Shown: positions 9,259 to 16,844 of the stretch, in pieces
How the letters are laid out: the number at the start of each line of letters is the position of its first letter
How positions within the stretch are numbered: position 1 is the stretch's first letter
Program-made: the position numbers and the translations under genes
From: Janthinobacterium sp.
GTDB lineage: Bacteria; Pseudomonadota; Gammaproteobacteria; Burkholderiales; Burkholderiaceae_D
Length of the DNA: 64,000 nucleotides
Assembly (NCBI RefSeq): GCF_009923995.1
Contig: NZ_RFSK01000007.1
Span: 1 to 64,000, forward strand
Direction: 5' to 3'
Notes under the pieces: generated by a model
Database searches by the model: none
Told to the model about the DNA's origin: nothing
Seen by the model: the letters and a program-made list of their open reading frames with translations, nothing else

Positions 9259-9364
9259 GCGGTGTCGGCTTGCGCGGGGCATGCCCCGCCAGGCCGGCCT
9301 ACGTGCCAATCAGGAGTGACGAGCAATGACAGTAGGTCGGCTTAGCGCAGCGTACGCCGACATT
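9259..9364. repeat. REP-like pair of palindromic elements
   Basis: Two inverted-oriented copies of a GTCGGCTT-type palindrome lie between polA and the next gene. The first, 9263-9302, starts TGTCGGCTTGCGC, has the inner palindrome GCGGGGCATGCCCCGC, and ends CCGGCCTAC. The second, 9332-9362, reads GTAGGTCGGCTTAGCGCAGC and continues to GCCGACA. The head-to-head layout resembles bacterial interspersed mosaic elements. Confidence 0.6.
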
Positions 9365-9393
9365 TCCAAACGCAATACCTTCAGGAGAAACGC

Positions 9394-10278
9394 ATGAGCG
9401 ACATGATCACCGATTGTGAAAGTTTGCTGGGCCAGAGCAGCTTGTCCGGGCCGGATGGCCGGCGTGGCTTCCTGAAGGTGGCGCTGGGAACGGGCTTTGC
9501 CGTGGCCGTGCTGCCCGTGGCGGCGCAAAACGTCGTCAAGACGGACACGGCGGGCTTGCTGACGGGCACCATGTCCGTGATGGTCGATGGCCAGGCCGTG
9601 CCCGTGTATGCGGCCCAGCCGGAAGGCAAGACGGGCTTGCCCGTGGTGCTGGTCATTTCCGAAATTTTTGGCGTGCACGAGCACATTGCCGACATGGCGC
9701 GCCGTTTCGCCAAGCAGGGCTACCTGGCGCTGGCGCCCGATCTGTTCGTGCGCCAGGGCGACCCGACCAAGGTCAGCAGCATTCCCGAGTTAATGAAAGG
9801 CATCATCTCCAAGACGCCGGACGCCCAGGTGATGGCGGACCTCGATGCCGTTGTCGCGTGGGCGAAACAGAATGGGGGCGACACGAGCCGCCTGGGCATC
9901 ACGGGTTTTTGCTGGGGCGGGCGCATCACCTGGCTGTATGCGGCGCACAATCCGGCCGTCAAGGCGGGCGTGGCCTGGTATGGCCGCCTCGTGGGCGAGC
10001 CGACTGCCTTGCAGCCTAGCAACCCCATCGATATCGCCGCCACCCTGACGGTGCCCGTGCTGGGCTTGTACGGCGGCAAGGATACGGGCATCACGCAGGA
10101 ATCGATCGCGAAGATGAAGGCGGCGCTGGCCAAGGGCGGCAACAAATCGGAGTTCGTCGTGTATCCCGATGCGGGCCACGCCTTCAATGCCGATTACCGC
10201 CCCAGCTACGTGGCGGCCGATGCGAAGGATGGTTATGCGCGCTGCCTGGCCTGGTTCAAGCAGCATGGCGTGGCGTGA
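9394..10278 (+). CDS. Dienelactone hydrolase family protein, twin-arginine exported
   Basis: A 294-residue alpha/beta hydrolase of the dienelactone hydrolase family. The catalytic triad is visible: the Cys nucleophile in GFCWGG (about 172), Asp in GGKDTG (about 228) and His in DAGHAF (about 260). The N-terminus carries RRGFLKVALGTGFAVAVL, a twin-arginine signal followed by a hydrophobic stretch, so it is probably exported folded to the periplasm. Similar Tat-exported proteins are common in proteobacteria and the true substrate is unknown. It appears to be a single gene. Confidence 0.85.
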   Translation: MSDMITDCESLLGQSSLSGPDGRRGFLKVALGTGFAVAVLPVAAQNVVKTDTAGLLTGTMSVMVDGQAVPVYAAQPEGKTGLPVVLVISEIFGVHEHIADMARRFAKQGYLALAPDLFVRQGDPTKVSSIPELMKGIISKTPDAQVMADLDAVVAWAKQNGGDTSRLGITGFCWGGRITWLYAAHNPAVKAGVAWYGRLVGEPTALQPSNPIDIAATLTVPVLGLYGGKDTGITQESIAKMKAALAKGGNKSEFVVYPDAGHAFNADYRPSYVAADAKDGYARCLAWFKQHGVA

Positions 10279-10527
10279 ACGCGGGCGTTAAAGGGTGCCA
10301 AACAGCGCTAAAAGCATTTATTTTCAGTAATTTTATCCAACAGTAACGCGAAAGGCGCACCGGGCTGTAAAATGCCCGGTTCGCGTCAATGCAGTACAAT
10401 TGCATCTTCCCTGCGCTACGCCGTCGCCAAGCGCGCAAAAAATTGAATAATAAGCAATACTATAGTCATCAGGCCAGACGCCAGCATAGCGGGCGCCAGT
10501 GGGCAGGCGCCATTTTGAGGTAAGAAA

Positions 10528-11313
10528 ATCATCGATCCCGTCCTTATATCCATTTTGCTCGCGACCACGATCGCGGGCGTGTTCAGCATTACCGCGGCGG
10601 CGATCTTTTCGTTTGCATTCCTGTCCAAGGTGGTGGAGCGCATGGTCAGCTTGTCCGTCGGCATCATGCTGTCGACGTCCTTGCTGCACGCCTTGCCGGA
10701 AGCGTTCGAGTCGCAGGCCGACCCGCGCAGCCTGTTTGCCACCCTGCTGGCGGGCTTGCTGGCCTTTTTCATGCTGGAAAAATTCGCCATCCTGCGCCAT
10801 TCGCACCACCACGAAGGCGACGGCCACCACCATGCGCACGGCCACGACAAGCACGAGGCGGGCAAGGCCGGCTGGATGATTTTAGTGGGCGACGGCATGC
10901 ACAATTTTACGGACGGCATTTTGATCGCCGCCGCCTTCCTGGCCGATCCGAAACTGGGCCTGGTCACGGGCCTGGCCATCATCGCGCATGAAATTCCGCA
11001 GGAAATCGGCGATTTCATCGTGCTGCTCAACGCCGGTTTCTCGCGCCTGCGCGCCTACATCTTCAATCTGCTGTGCAGCCTGATGGCGGTGGCGGGCGGC
11101 CTGCTCGGCTACTTCACCCTGGACCGCGCCAGCAACCTGATTCCTTACGTGCTCGTGTTCGCCTCGTCCGGCTTCATCTATATCGCCTTGAGCGACCTGA
11201 TGCCGCAGATGCAGCGCCGCTCCACCTTGCGCGAAACCATCCCGCAGGTGCTCCTGATCGCGCTGGGCGTGTGCATCGTGCTGTTCCTGACGCACAAGCG
11301 CCACGGCGGTTGA
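10528..11313 (+). CDS. ZIP-family metal transporter, apparent ATC start
   Basis: A 261-residue divalent-metal transporter of the ZIP family in the inner membrane. The metal-binding helices carry GDGMHNFTDGI and AHEIPQE, the hallmark of TM4 and TM5. Between TM3 and TM4 is a histidine-rich cytoplasmic loop (about residues 90-112). A start at the TTG at 10555 would leave the first helix short and has no ribosome-binding site. The sequence TGAGG (10516-10520) lies seven bases before an in-frame ATC at 10528, which gives IDPVLISILLATT as the natural first helix. I therefore propose ATC initiation. Zinc is the usual ligand, but specificity is not visible. Confidence 0.8.
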   Translation: MIDPVLISILLATTIAGVFSITAAAIFSFAFLSKVVERMVSLSVGIMLSTSLLHALPEAFESQADPRSLFATLLAGLLAFFMLEKFAILRHSHHHEGDGHHHAHGHDKHEAGKAGWMILVGDGMHNFTDGILIAAAFLADPKLGLVTGLAIIAHEIPQEIGDFIVLLNAGFSRLRAYIFNLLCSLMAVAGGLLGYFTLDRASNLIPYVLVFASSGFIYIALSDLMPQMQRRSTLRETIPQVLLIALGVCIVLFLTHKRHGG

Positions 11314-11353
11314 TGCACTGATTCGGTGCCGCAGTACCGCCTATGCTATATTG

Positions 11354-11379
11354 CCTTTCTGACTAACTTGCACAGAAAG
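11354..11379 (+). promoter_or_regulatory. Hairpin overlapping the leader-ORF ribosome-binding site
   Basis: CCTTTCT (11354-11360) pairs with AGAAAGG (11374-11380), with a 13-base loop. The right arm runs into the strong Shine-Dalgarno AAGGAGG (11377-11383) of the 29-codon ORF at 11392. Formation of this stem would partly hide that site. A second pairing partner, CCTCCT, lies downstream at about 11502-11507. Confidence 0.4.
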
Positions 11380-11391
11380 GAGGAAAATATC

Positions 11392-11481
11392 ATGGAAGAA
11401 AACTTGTTGCTCGCCTTGTGGCGCGCACGCTCTTTAAGCGCCTTTGTCCGCTCTTGCCCACGTTCTATCGCGCTGCGATAA
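11392..11481 (+). CDS. Possible 29-residue leader peptide before the ABC-F gene
   Basis: An ORF of 29 codons (MEENLLLALWRARSLSAFVR and nine more residues) with the strongest ribosome-binding site in the neighbourhood (AAGGAGG, optimal spacing). It ends 108 bases before the ABC-F ATPase. It has several Arg and Leu codons but no striking run of one amino acid. ABC-F resistance genes are often controlled by translated leaders, so a regulatory role is possible but unproven. No other function is apparent. Confidence 0.4.
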   Translation: MEENLLLALWRARSLSAFVRSCPRSIALR

Positions 11482-11589
11482 CCTGGCCAGAGCAAAGTTA
11501 CCCTCCTCTACGAGTCCTTTCCTGGTACTCCGTTGTCGTTAGCGCTCCTGTTAACGCGGATGCTTGCATCCCGAACAAAGACAAGAGCC

Positions 11590-13332
11590 ATGACTACCCT
11601 GATCTCGACACAAGCATTACAGCTGGATACCCACGACGGTTTCCTGTTCCATGAACTCGCCTTTACCTTGCGCCAGGGCGACCGCATCGGCTTGACCGGC
11701 CACAATGGCTGCGGCAAATCCACCTTGCTGGGCCTGCTCGCCGGCACGCGGGAAGCCACCGCCAGCACCATCCACTATGCCCGCGCCTGCCGCCTGCAGC
11801 ACGTGGAACAGCACTTGCCGGCGGACCTTGCCAGCCTGAGCCTGTACGACGCCTTGCTGGCCCCCGTGCTGGAGCAGCCCGAGCTGCATTGGCGGGTCGA
11901 CAGCCTGCTGGCCGAACTGGGCTTCGACCTGGAGACGGCGCAAGTGCCCGTGCACTCCCTGTCCGGCGGCCAGCACACGCGGCTGCTGCTGGGGCGTGCC
12001 CTGCTGCAGGAGCCGAACGTGCTGCTGCTGGACGAACCGAGCAATCACCTGGATTTGCCATCCTTGCTGTGGCTGGAGCAATTTCTGTTGCGCTGGCGCG
12101 GCGCCTTCATCCTCGTCTCGCACGACCAACGCCTGCTCGACAACGTGGCCACGCGCAGCTGGATCCTGCGCGATGGCCGCCTCTACGATTTCGACTTGCC
12201 GTGCGGCCCCGCGCTGGCGGCGCTGGCCGAAGCCGATCTTGCCGCCGCCGCCAGGCATGCGGCCGAACAGAAGGAAATCGACCGCCTGTCGGCCAGCAGC
12301 GCCCGCCTGGCCCTGTGGGGCCGCACCTACGACAATGAGGACCTGGCGCGCAAGGCCAAGACCATGCAGCGGCGCATCGATAAATTGAAGGATGCGCAAG
12401 CATTCGTCAGCGATGGCGCGCCGTGGCGCTTGAGTCTGAGCGGCAAGGCGCTGGCGGCGGACCAGTTGCTGGCGCTGGACGGGCTGGATGTGCGCGCCGT
12501 GCCCGCCTCTCCCGTGCTGTTCCAGGTCGGCCAGCTGTGGCTGAAACCGGGCGACCGGGTCGCCTTGCTGGGCGCCAACGGCAGCGGCAAGTCCTCCTTG
12601 CTGCGCTTGTGCTGGCAAGCCATCCAGGCGGGGGAAGAACGGGCGGACTTGCGCTACCACAAGGCGGCAAGCATCGGCTATTACGACCAGTCGCTGCGGC
12701 AGCTGGCCGACGACGCGGACTTGTCCGACGCCCTGTACCCGTTTGCCGCGCAGAACGAGGCTGCCCGCAGCCAGGTGGTGCGCAGGCAGGCGCTGATCGG
12801 GGCCGGTTTCCCGTATGCGCGCCATGGCCAGACGGTGGCCACCCTGAGCGGCGGCGAGCGGGCGCGGCTGCTGTTCCTGGGCCTGTCCCTGGCCAGCTAC
12901 CACTTGCTGCTGCTCGATGAACCCAGCAACCACCTGGACATGCAGGGCAAGGCGGAGCTGGGGTTGGCCCTGCGCGGCTTCGAAGGGGGCTGCCTGCTGG
13001 TGTCGCACGACCGCGACCTGATCGAAACGGCTTGCAACCGTTTCTGGGTGGTGGCCGATGGCCGGCTGGAAGAGTGGCTTGACGCGGCCAGTGCGTATGC
13101 GCGGCTGAGTCTTGAGGATGGGCAGGCACCAGCGTGCGCGCCGCGCGTGGAAACGGCTGCGCTTGCGCTGGCGCAAACCGGCGTCGATGTGCAATTGGAG
13201 CGTTTGTGCGAGCTGGAGCAATTGCTGGCGCAAGACCTGGCGAGAAAACCGCGCCACCAGAAGCGGGCCAGCCAGCAGGCGTGGCAGGACGAGATCGCGT
13301 ATTTGAACCGCGCTTTGGGCATCATGCCCTAG
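11590..13332 (+). CDS. ABC-F family ATPase (ribosome-associated type)
   Basis: A 580-residue soluble protein with two ABC ATPase domains and no membrane segments, typical of ABC-F translation factors or antibiotic-protection proteins. Domain 1 has Walker A GHNGCGKST (37-45), signature LSGGQ (about 124-128) and Walker B LLLDEPSNHLDL (about 145). Domain 2 has GANGSGKSS (about 328), LSGGE (about 419) and LLLLDEPSNHLDM (about 439). A charged helical linker with KAKTMQRRIDKLK (about 258-270) corresponds to the P-site tRNA-interaction motif region. The C-terminus is short and basic. The ATG at 11590 is the natural start. Whether it protects the ribosome from antibiotics or is a housekeeping factor cannot be decided here. 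Confidence 0.88.
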   Translation: MTTLISTQALQLDTHDGFLFHELAFTLRQGDRIGLTGHNGCGKSTLLGLLAGTREATASTIHYARACRLQHVEQHLPADLASLSLYDALLAPVLEQPELHWRVDSLLAELGFDLETAQVPVHSLSGGQHTRLLLGRALLQEPNVLLLDEPSNHLDLPSLLWLEQFLLRWRGAFILVSHDQRLLDNVATRSWILRDGRLYDFDLPCGPALAALAEADLAAAARHAAEQKEIDRLSASSARLALWGRTYDNEDLARKAKTMQRRIDKLKDAQAFVSDGAPWRLSLSGKALAADQLLALDGLDVRAVPASPVLFQVGQLWLKPGDRVALLGANGSGKSSLLRLCWQAIQAGEERADLRYHKAASIGYYDQSLRQLADDADLSDALYPFAAQNEAARSQVVRRQALIGAGFPYARHGQTVATLSGGERARLLFLGLSLASYHLLLLDEPSNHLDMQGKAELGLALRGFEGGCLLVSHDRDLIETACNRFWVVADGRLEEWLDAASAYARLSLEDGQAPACAPRVETAALALAQTGVDVQLERLCELEQLLAQDLARKPRHQKRASQQAWQDEIAYLNRALGIMP

Positions 13333-13414
13333 TACGGTGCCGGCGCCCGTGGCAGCTTGCCGATGATGGCGTCCACGGGCGGCGGTGGCGCGTTGCAACT
13401 GGTGCAGGCCTGCA

Positions 13415-14935
13415 TCAGGACCGCGTTTGCGCCAGGCGCCGCAGTTCAAGCAGTGCGTTGCCGTATTCGGCGTACATCACCATGCCGGTGGCAACCGTCT
13501 TTTCAAAAAACTCCCTGGCTTTGAGGCGGTCCTGCTTCAACAGATAGTATTGGCCGACATTAAAATACGCTTCGCACAAGGACAGCAGGCGCTCATCCCC
13601 CGTCATTGTGTCGGCTGCCGCCAGCACTTGTTCCGGCGTCGAGATGCCGGTGAACAGGCCGTAGGCGGGGCGCGGCCAAGCGCCTTTGGCGTCGGCGTTC
13701 AATTCCTGCCTGAGCGCGTCCGGCAAGGCGAGTCCGGCAGAAGCCAGCGTCCACAGATACCACAGCCTGGCATACGGCTGTGCCTCCATGTTTGCCGCCG
13801 AGATGGCCAGCGGTTCCAGGTCGTCGAGCGCGCGCCGGTATTGGCCCATCTGGTAATAAGTCTGGCCGCGCTGGTAAGCGACTTCGTAGGCATCGTAGCC
13901 CAGCAGCCGCGCCTGTTCCAGCTGTTCGATGGCAGACTGGAATTGTCCGCGCTGCACCTGGATCGATGCCAGCGTCATATGGTAGACAGCCGTTGACGGT
14001 CGCAGCGCCAGCGCCTGCGTCACGTCCGCCCATGCCAGTTCGGTTTGCTGCAGATCCGCATGGGACGAGCCGCGCAACCAATACGCTTCGGCCAGTTGCT
14101 GCTTGTCTTCCGGCTTGCGCGCGATGGTCGCGCTGTGATCAGCGATCTCTTTTTCCACGCTGCTGCGCATGCGCTGGCCCGGCGTATTGGCCTCGGTGCC
14201 CGGTTTGTTGCTGTTGATCCACATTTCCGGAACACTGAAGGAACCGCCCATCATCTTGCTGATGTGTTGCAGTTGCGCAAGAAATTGGTCCAGGTCGCGC
14301 GCCGGCACCGAATCGCCGAGGAAAGTGAGTTCCAGCGCGATGCGCGCCACATTGCCGCGAAATTGCTGGGACTGTTTGTAAGTGAAGAAATCGCCGTCGT
14401 AGCGCGTGGTGGTGGGGTCGAGCAAACCGCTGACATTGTCAGGCAGGTTGATCTGAAAGGTGTAGGTCAGCGTCTTGCCCGCGCCTGGCAAGACAAACGG
14501 GACGCCGCGCGCGGCTTCGTCCTTGATATGCATTGCTTGAACGAAATTCACCGGCATGAATGCGAAGATCCAGCCTTTTCCCAAGGCGGTCGCGGCATGC
14601 TCGATCGTGTAGCGGTCGACCATCGTGATGTGCGCGCCAGGCCGGTAGTCGGCCAATTCTGCGGTCCCAAGGCGTTGCGCGCCCGGATAGCGCGCCTGGG
14701 TCATTGCCTGGTCCGCCTGCGCATAGCCGGCCATGCGCGTCGCTGCGCCTTCCTGCACCTTGTCCGCCAGCATGCCATCGTAGCTGTTGCGTTTTTCAAG
14801 CAGCACTGGCTGGTCGAATGCCCTGACGGTCATGGTTTCCTTCAGTTCATACGCGGCCAATGGTTTTTGCGCGGCGGCAGGCAGGCTGAATGCCAGGCAT
14901 AAGCTGGCCAGTACGCTCAAGGCGGATCGTTGCAT
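13415..14935 (-). CDS. Exported TPR protein related to the C-terminal half of DUF3857 proteins
   Basis: A 506-residue protein with a signal peptide (about 22 residues, ending AAAQ). Residues 100-230 (MVDRYTIEHAATALGKGW, YTFQINLPDNVSGLLDP, RYDGDFFTYKQSQQFRGN) resemble the beta-rich domain that follows the transglutaminase core in DUF3857-type proteins. Residues 280-420 look like three or more TPR units (AYWLRGSSHADLQQTELAWA, AYQRGQTYYQMGQYRRALDD). The C-terminus (YYLLKQDRLKAREFFEKTVATG) is like the NlpI-type end of such proteins. The transglutaminase part itself is absent. It should be periplasmic; function unknown. Confidence 0.65.
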   Translation of the reverse strand: MQRSALSVLASLCLAFSLPAAAQKPLAAYELKETMTVRAFDQPVLLEKRNSYDGMLADKVQEGAATRMAGYAQADQAMTQARYPGAQRLGTAELADYRPGAHITMVDRYTIEHAATALGKGWIFAFMPVNFVQAMHIKDEAARGVPFVLPGAGKTLTYTFQINLPDNVSGLLDPTTTRYDGDFFTYKQSQQFRGNVARIALELTFLGDSVPARDLDQFLAQLQHISKMMGGSFSVPEMWINSNKPGTEANTPGQRMRSSVEKEIADHSATIARKPEDKQQLAEAYWLRGSSHADLQQTELAWADVTQALALRPSTAVYHMTLASIQVQRGQFQSAIEQLEQARLLGYDAYEVAYQRGQTYYQMGQYRRALDDLEPLAISAANMEAQPYARLWYLWTLASAGLALPDALRQELNADAKGAWPRPAYGLFTGISTPEQVLAAADTMTGDERLLSLCEAYFNVGQYYLLKQDRLKAREFFEKTVATGMVMYAEYGNALLELRRLAQTRS

Positions 14936-14997
14936 GAATCATTCCTGATGATGATAGAGTTCAGCGATATGGCGCCGTACGGCGCCGCGTCACCGGC

Positions 14998-15852
14998 TTA
15001 TGCCAGGCCAGTCGCCACGGGCCTGGCCGGATCGGCGCACCATTCGCTCCACGAGCCCGGATACAGGGCCGCGCCGGGCAAGCCGGCCACTTCCAGGGCC
15101 AGCAGGTTGTGGCATGCCGTCACGCCGGAGCCGCATTGCAGGATGGCCGTTTCCGGCTTGCTGATCAGGCCGGCGAATTCCTTTTCCAGTTCAGCCGCGT
15201 GCTTGAAGCGCCCGTCAAGTTGCAGGTTATCCTTGAAGAAACGGTTTTTCGCGCCGGGAATATGGCCGCCGACAGGGTCGATGGTTTCATTTTCGCCGCG
15301 GTAACGGTCGGGTGCGCGCGCGTCGAGCACCTGCAGTGCCTGCGTATCCAGGTTGGCGATGACGTCCTGCACGGTGACGGTGCGCGTCAGGCTGGCTTGT
15401 TCCGTGAGGTTGCCGGCAGGGCGGGGCGCCACGGGCGTGACCAGGGGCAAGCCTTGCGCCTGCCAGGCGGCCAGGCCGCCGTCGAGCACGGCGACGGCCC
15501 CGTGGCCCACCCAGCGCAGCAGCCACCACAGGCGGGCGGCGAACATGCCGCCCTGGCCATCGTAGGCCACCACTTGCGTGTCGTCGCTGATGCCCCAGCC
15601 GCGCAAGGTGGCCAGCAGGGCATTGCGCTCGGGCAGGGGGTGGCGTCCCGTGAAGGCGGGGCCGCGCACCGTCTTGGGGCCGGACAGGGCCGTGTCGATA
15701 TCGGCGAACTGCGCGTTCTGGATATGCCCGGCGGCAAAGGCGTCGCTGCCGGCCGTGGGATTGAGCAAGTCGTGGCGGCAATCGAGGATGACCCAGTTGC
15801 TGTCATTCAGGTGGCTGGCCAGTTCGCTGGCCTGGATCAAGGTGGTGTACAT
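14998..15852 (-). CDS. sseA: Sulfurtransferase, 3-mercaptopyruvate type
   Basis: A 284-residue protein with two rhodanese domains. The inactive N-terminal one spans about 8-125 (VILDCRHDLLNP, AGHIQNAQFADID). The catalytic one spans about 160-275 (VLDARAPDRYRGENETIDP, GHIPGAKNRFF). The active-site loop CGSGVTAC near residue 238 is the form typical of 3-mercaptopyruvate sulfurtransferases. Classical thiosulfate rhodaneses more often have CRxGx[RT]. I chose the ATG at 15852; the open frame continues upstream without a plausible start. It is followed 13 bases upstream by the EamA gene on the same strand, so the two may be cotranscribed. Confidence 0.88.
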   Translation of the reverse strand: MYTTLIQASELASHLNDSNWVILDCRHDLLNPTAGSDAFAAGHIQNAQFADIDTALSGPKTVRGPAFTGRHPLPERNALLATLRGWGISDDTQVVAYDGQGGMFAARLWWLLRWVGHGAVAVLDGGLAAWQAQGLPLVTPVAPRPAGNLTEQASLTRTVTVQDVIANLDTQALQVLDARAPDRYRGENETIDPVGGHIPGAKNRFFKDNLQLDGRFKHAAELEKEFAGLISKPETAILQCGSGVTACHNLLALEVAGLPGAALYPGSWSEWCADPARPVATGLA

Positions 15853-15865
15853 CAGGAACGCTCCT

Positions 15866-16789
15866 TTACACTTCGCTGGCAATCGGATCCGTGCGCGCGA
15901 TGGCGGCGCCGCGGGCCGTGTTGCGGGTATTGTAATAGGTTGCCGCGATGCCGGAAGCGAGAATGATGCCGATGCCGGCCCAGCCATGCCAGTCGAACAA
16001 ATCGCCAAAGATCACCACGCCCCAGAAGCTGGAAAAGACGATGCCCGTGTATTGCAAATTCGCAACCACGAGGGTCTTGCCCAGGCGATAGGCGCGCGTC
16101 ATGGCCATCTGCGCCATGGTGGCGCACAGGCCGATGGCGGCCAGCAAGCCGATGCCGTAGCCGCTCGTGTGCGCATGCCAGACGACGGGACCGCCGCCGG
16201 CGCTGGCCACGTGGCCGATCACGCCGGCCAGGAAGTTGACGATGGAAAAATAAAACACGACCCGGTATTCGGGTTCGCCCAGCAAGCCCAGCTTGCGCAC
16301 CTGCAGGTAGGCGAGGGCGGAGAGCATGCCGGAAATCAAGGCCGTGATGGCGCCGCCCACCTGGTCCGTCTCGAACACGGGCTGCAGCAGCAGGGTCACG
16401 CCGACAAAGCTCATGGCGATGGCCGCCACCAGCGGCCATTCCACCTGTTTCATGCCTTTCCACCAGCCGCCGGCCAGCAAAATCACGGCGATCCAGATGG
16501 GCGCCATGTAATTGAGCGTCATGGCCGTGGCCAGCGGCAGGATGGCGATGGCGTAAAACCACAGCCACAGGGCGATGACGCCCACCACGCCGCGCCACAG
16601 GTGCTGGCCCGGCATGGTCGTCCTGAAACTGCCGCCCTGGTAGAGGATGGTGCAGGTCATGACGGTCATGCCGATGATGCCGCGGTACATGACGATTTCG
16701 GACGTCGAATACATGTCCGACGCCAGCTTGACGCACACGCCCATGATGGCGAACATAAAACTTGCAAACAGCATCCAAAGAGATTGCAT
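15866..16789 (-). CDS. EamA/DMT-family transporter
   Basis: A 307-residue inner-membrane protein with about ten hydrophobic helices in two five-helix EamA repeats. The first repeat (residues 1-135) includes SEIVMYRGIIG. The second (about 150-295) includes ALSYLQ-like and AMTRAYRLGKTLVVANLQY, the usual DMT motifs. These carriers export or import small metabolites and the substrate is not predictable. The ATG at 16789 lies about 25 bases downstream of a strong terminator of the preceding Rieske gene, so it needs its own promoter or depends on read-through. Confidence 0.85.
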   Translation of the reverse strand: MQSLWMLFASFMFAIMGVCVKLASDMYSTSEIVMYRGIIGMTVMTCTILYQGGSFRTTMPGQHLWRGVVGVIALWLWFYAIAILPLATAMTLNYMAPIWIAVILLAGGWWKGMKQVEWPLVAAIAMSFVGVTLLLQPVFETDQVGGAITALISGMLSALAYLQVRKLGLLGEPEYRVVFYFSIVNFLAGVIGHVASAGGGPVVWHAHTSGYGIGLLAAIGLCATMAQMAMTRAYRLGKTLVVANLQYTGIVFSSFWGVVIFGDLFDWHGWAGIGIILASGIAATYYNTRNTARGAAIARTDPIASEV

Positions 16790-16813
16790 CTGATTCCTGA
16801 AAAACGCGGGGAT

Positions 16814-16837
16814 AAAAAAAGGCCGCACGAGGCGGCC
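16814..16837 (-). terminator. Terminator after the Rieske oxygenase gene
   Basis: Minus-strand stem GGCCGC/GCGGCC (16832-16837 with 16821-16826) followed by seven T (16820-16814). It lies directly after the oxygenase stop codon and about 25 bases before the start of the EamA gene. Confidence 0.85.
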
Positions 16838-16844
16838 CTTGGGA

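Noticed and set aside
6516-9326. A 936-codon open frame antisense to polA, and similar long antisense frames over uvrD, the TonB receptor and the tubulin-like operon
   Set aside because: High GC at third positions keeps antisense frames open. The translations are rich in Arg, His and Gln, lack any domain, and lie over clear genes.
10359-10380. Terminator or metal riboswitch before the ZIP gene (ACCGGGC/GCCCGGT hairpin)
   Set aside because: No T run follows and I see no conserved core of a known metal riboswitch. It stays an unexplained hairpin.
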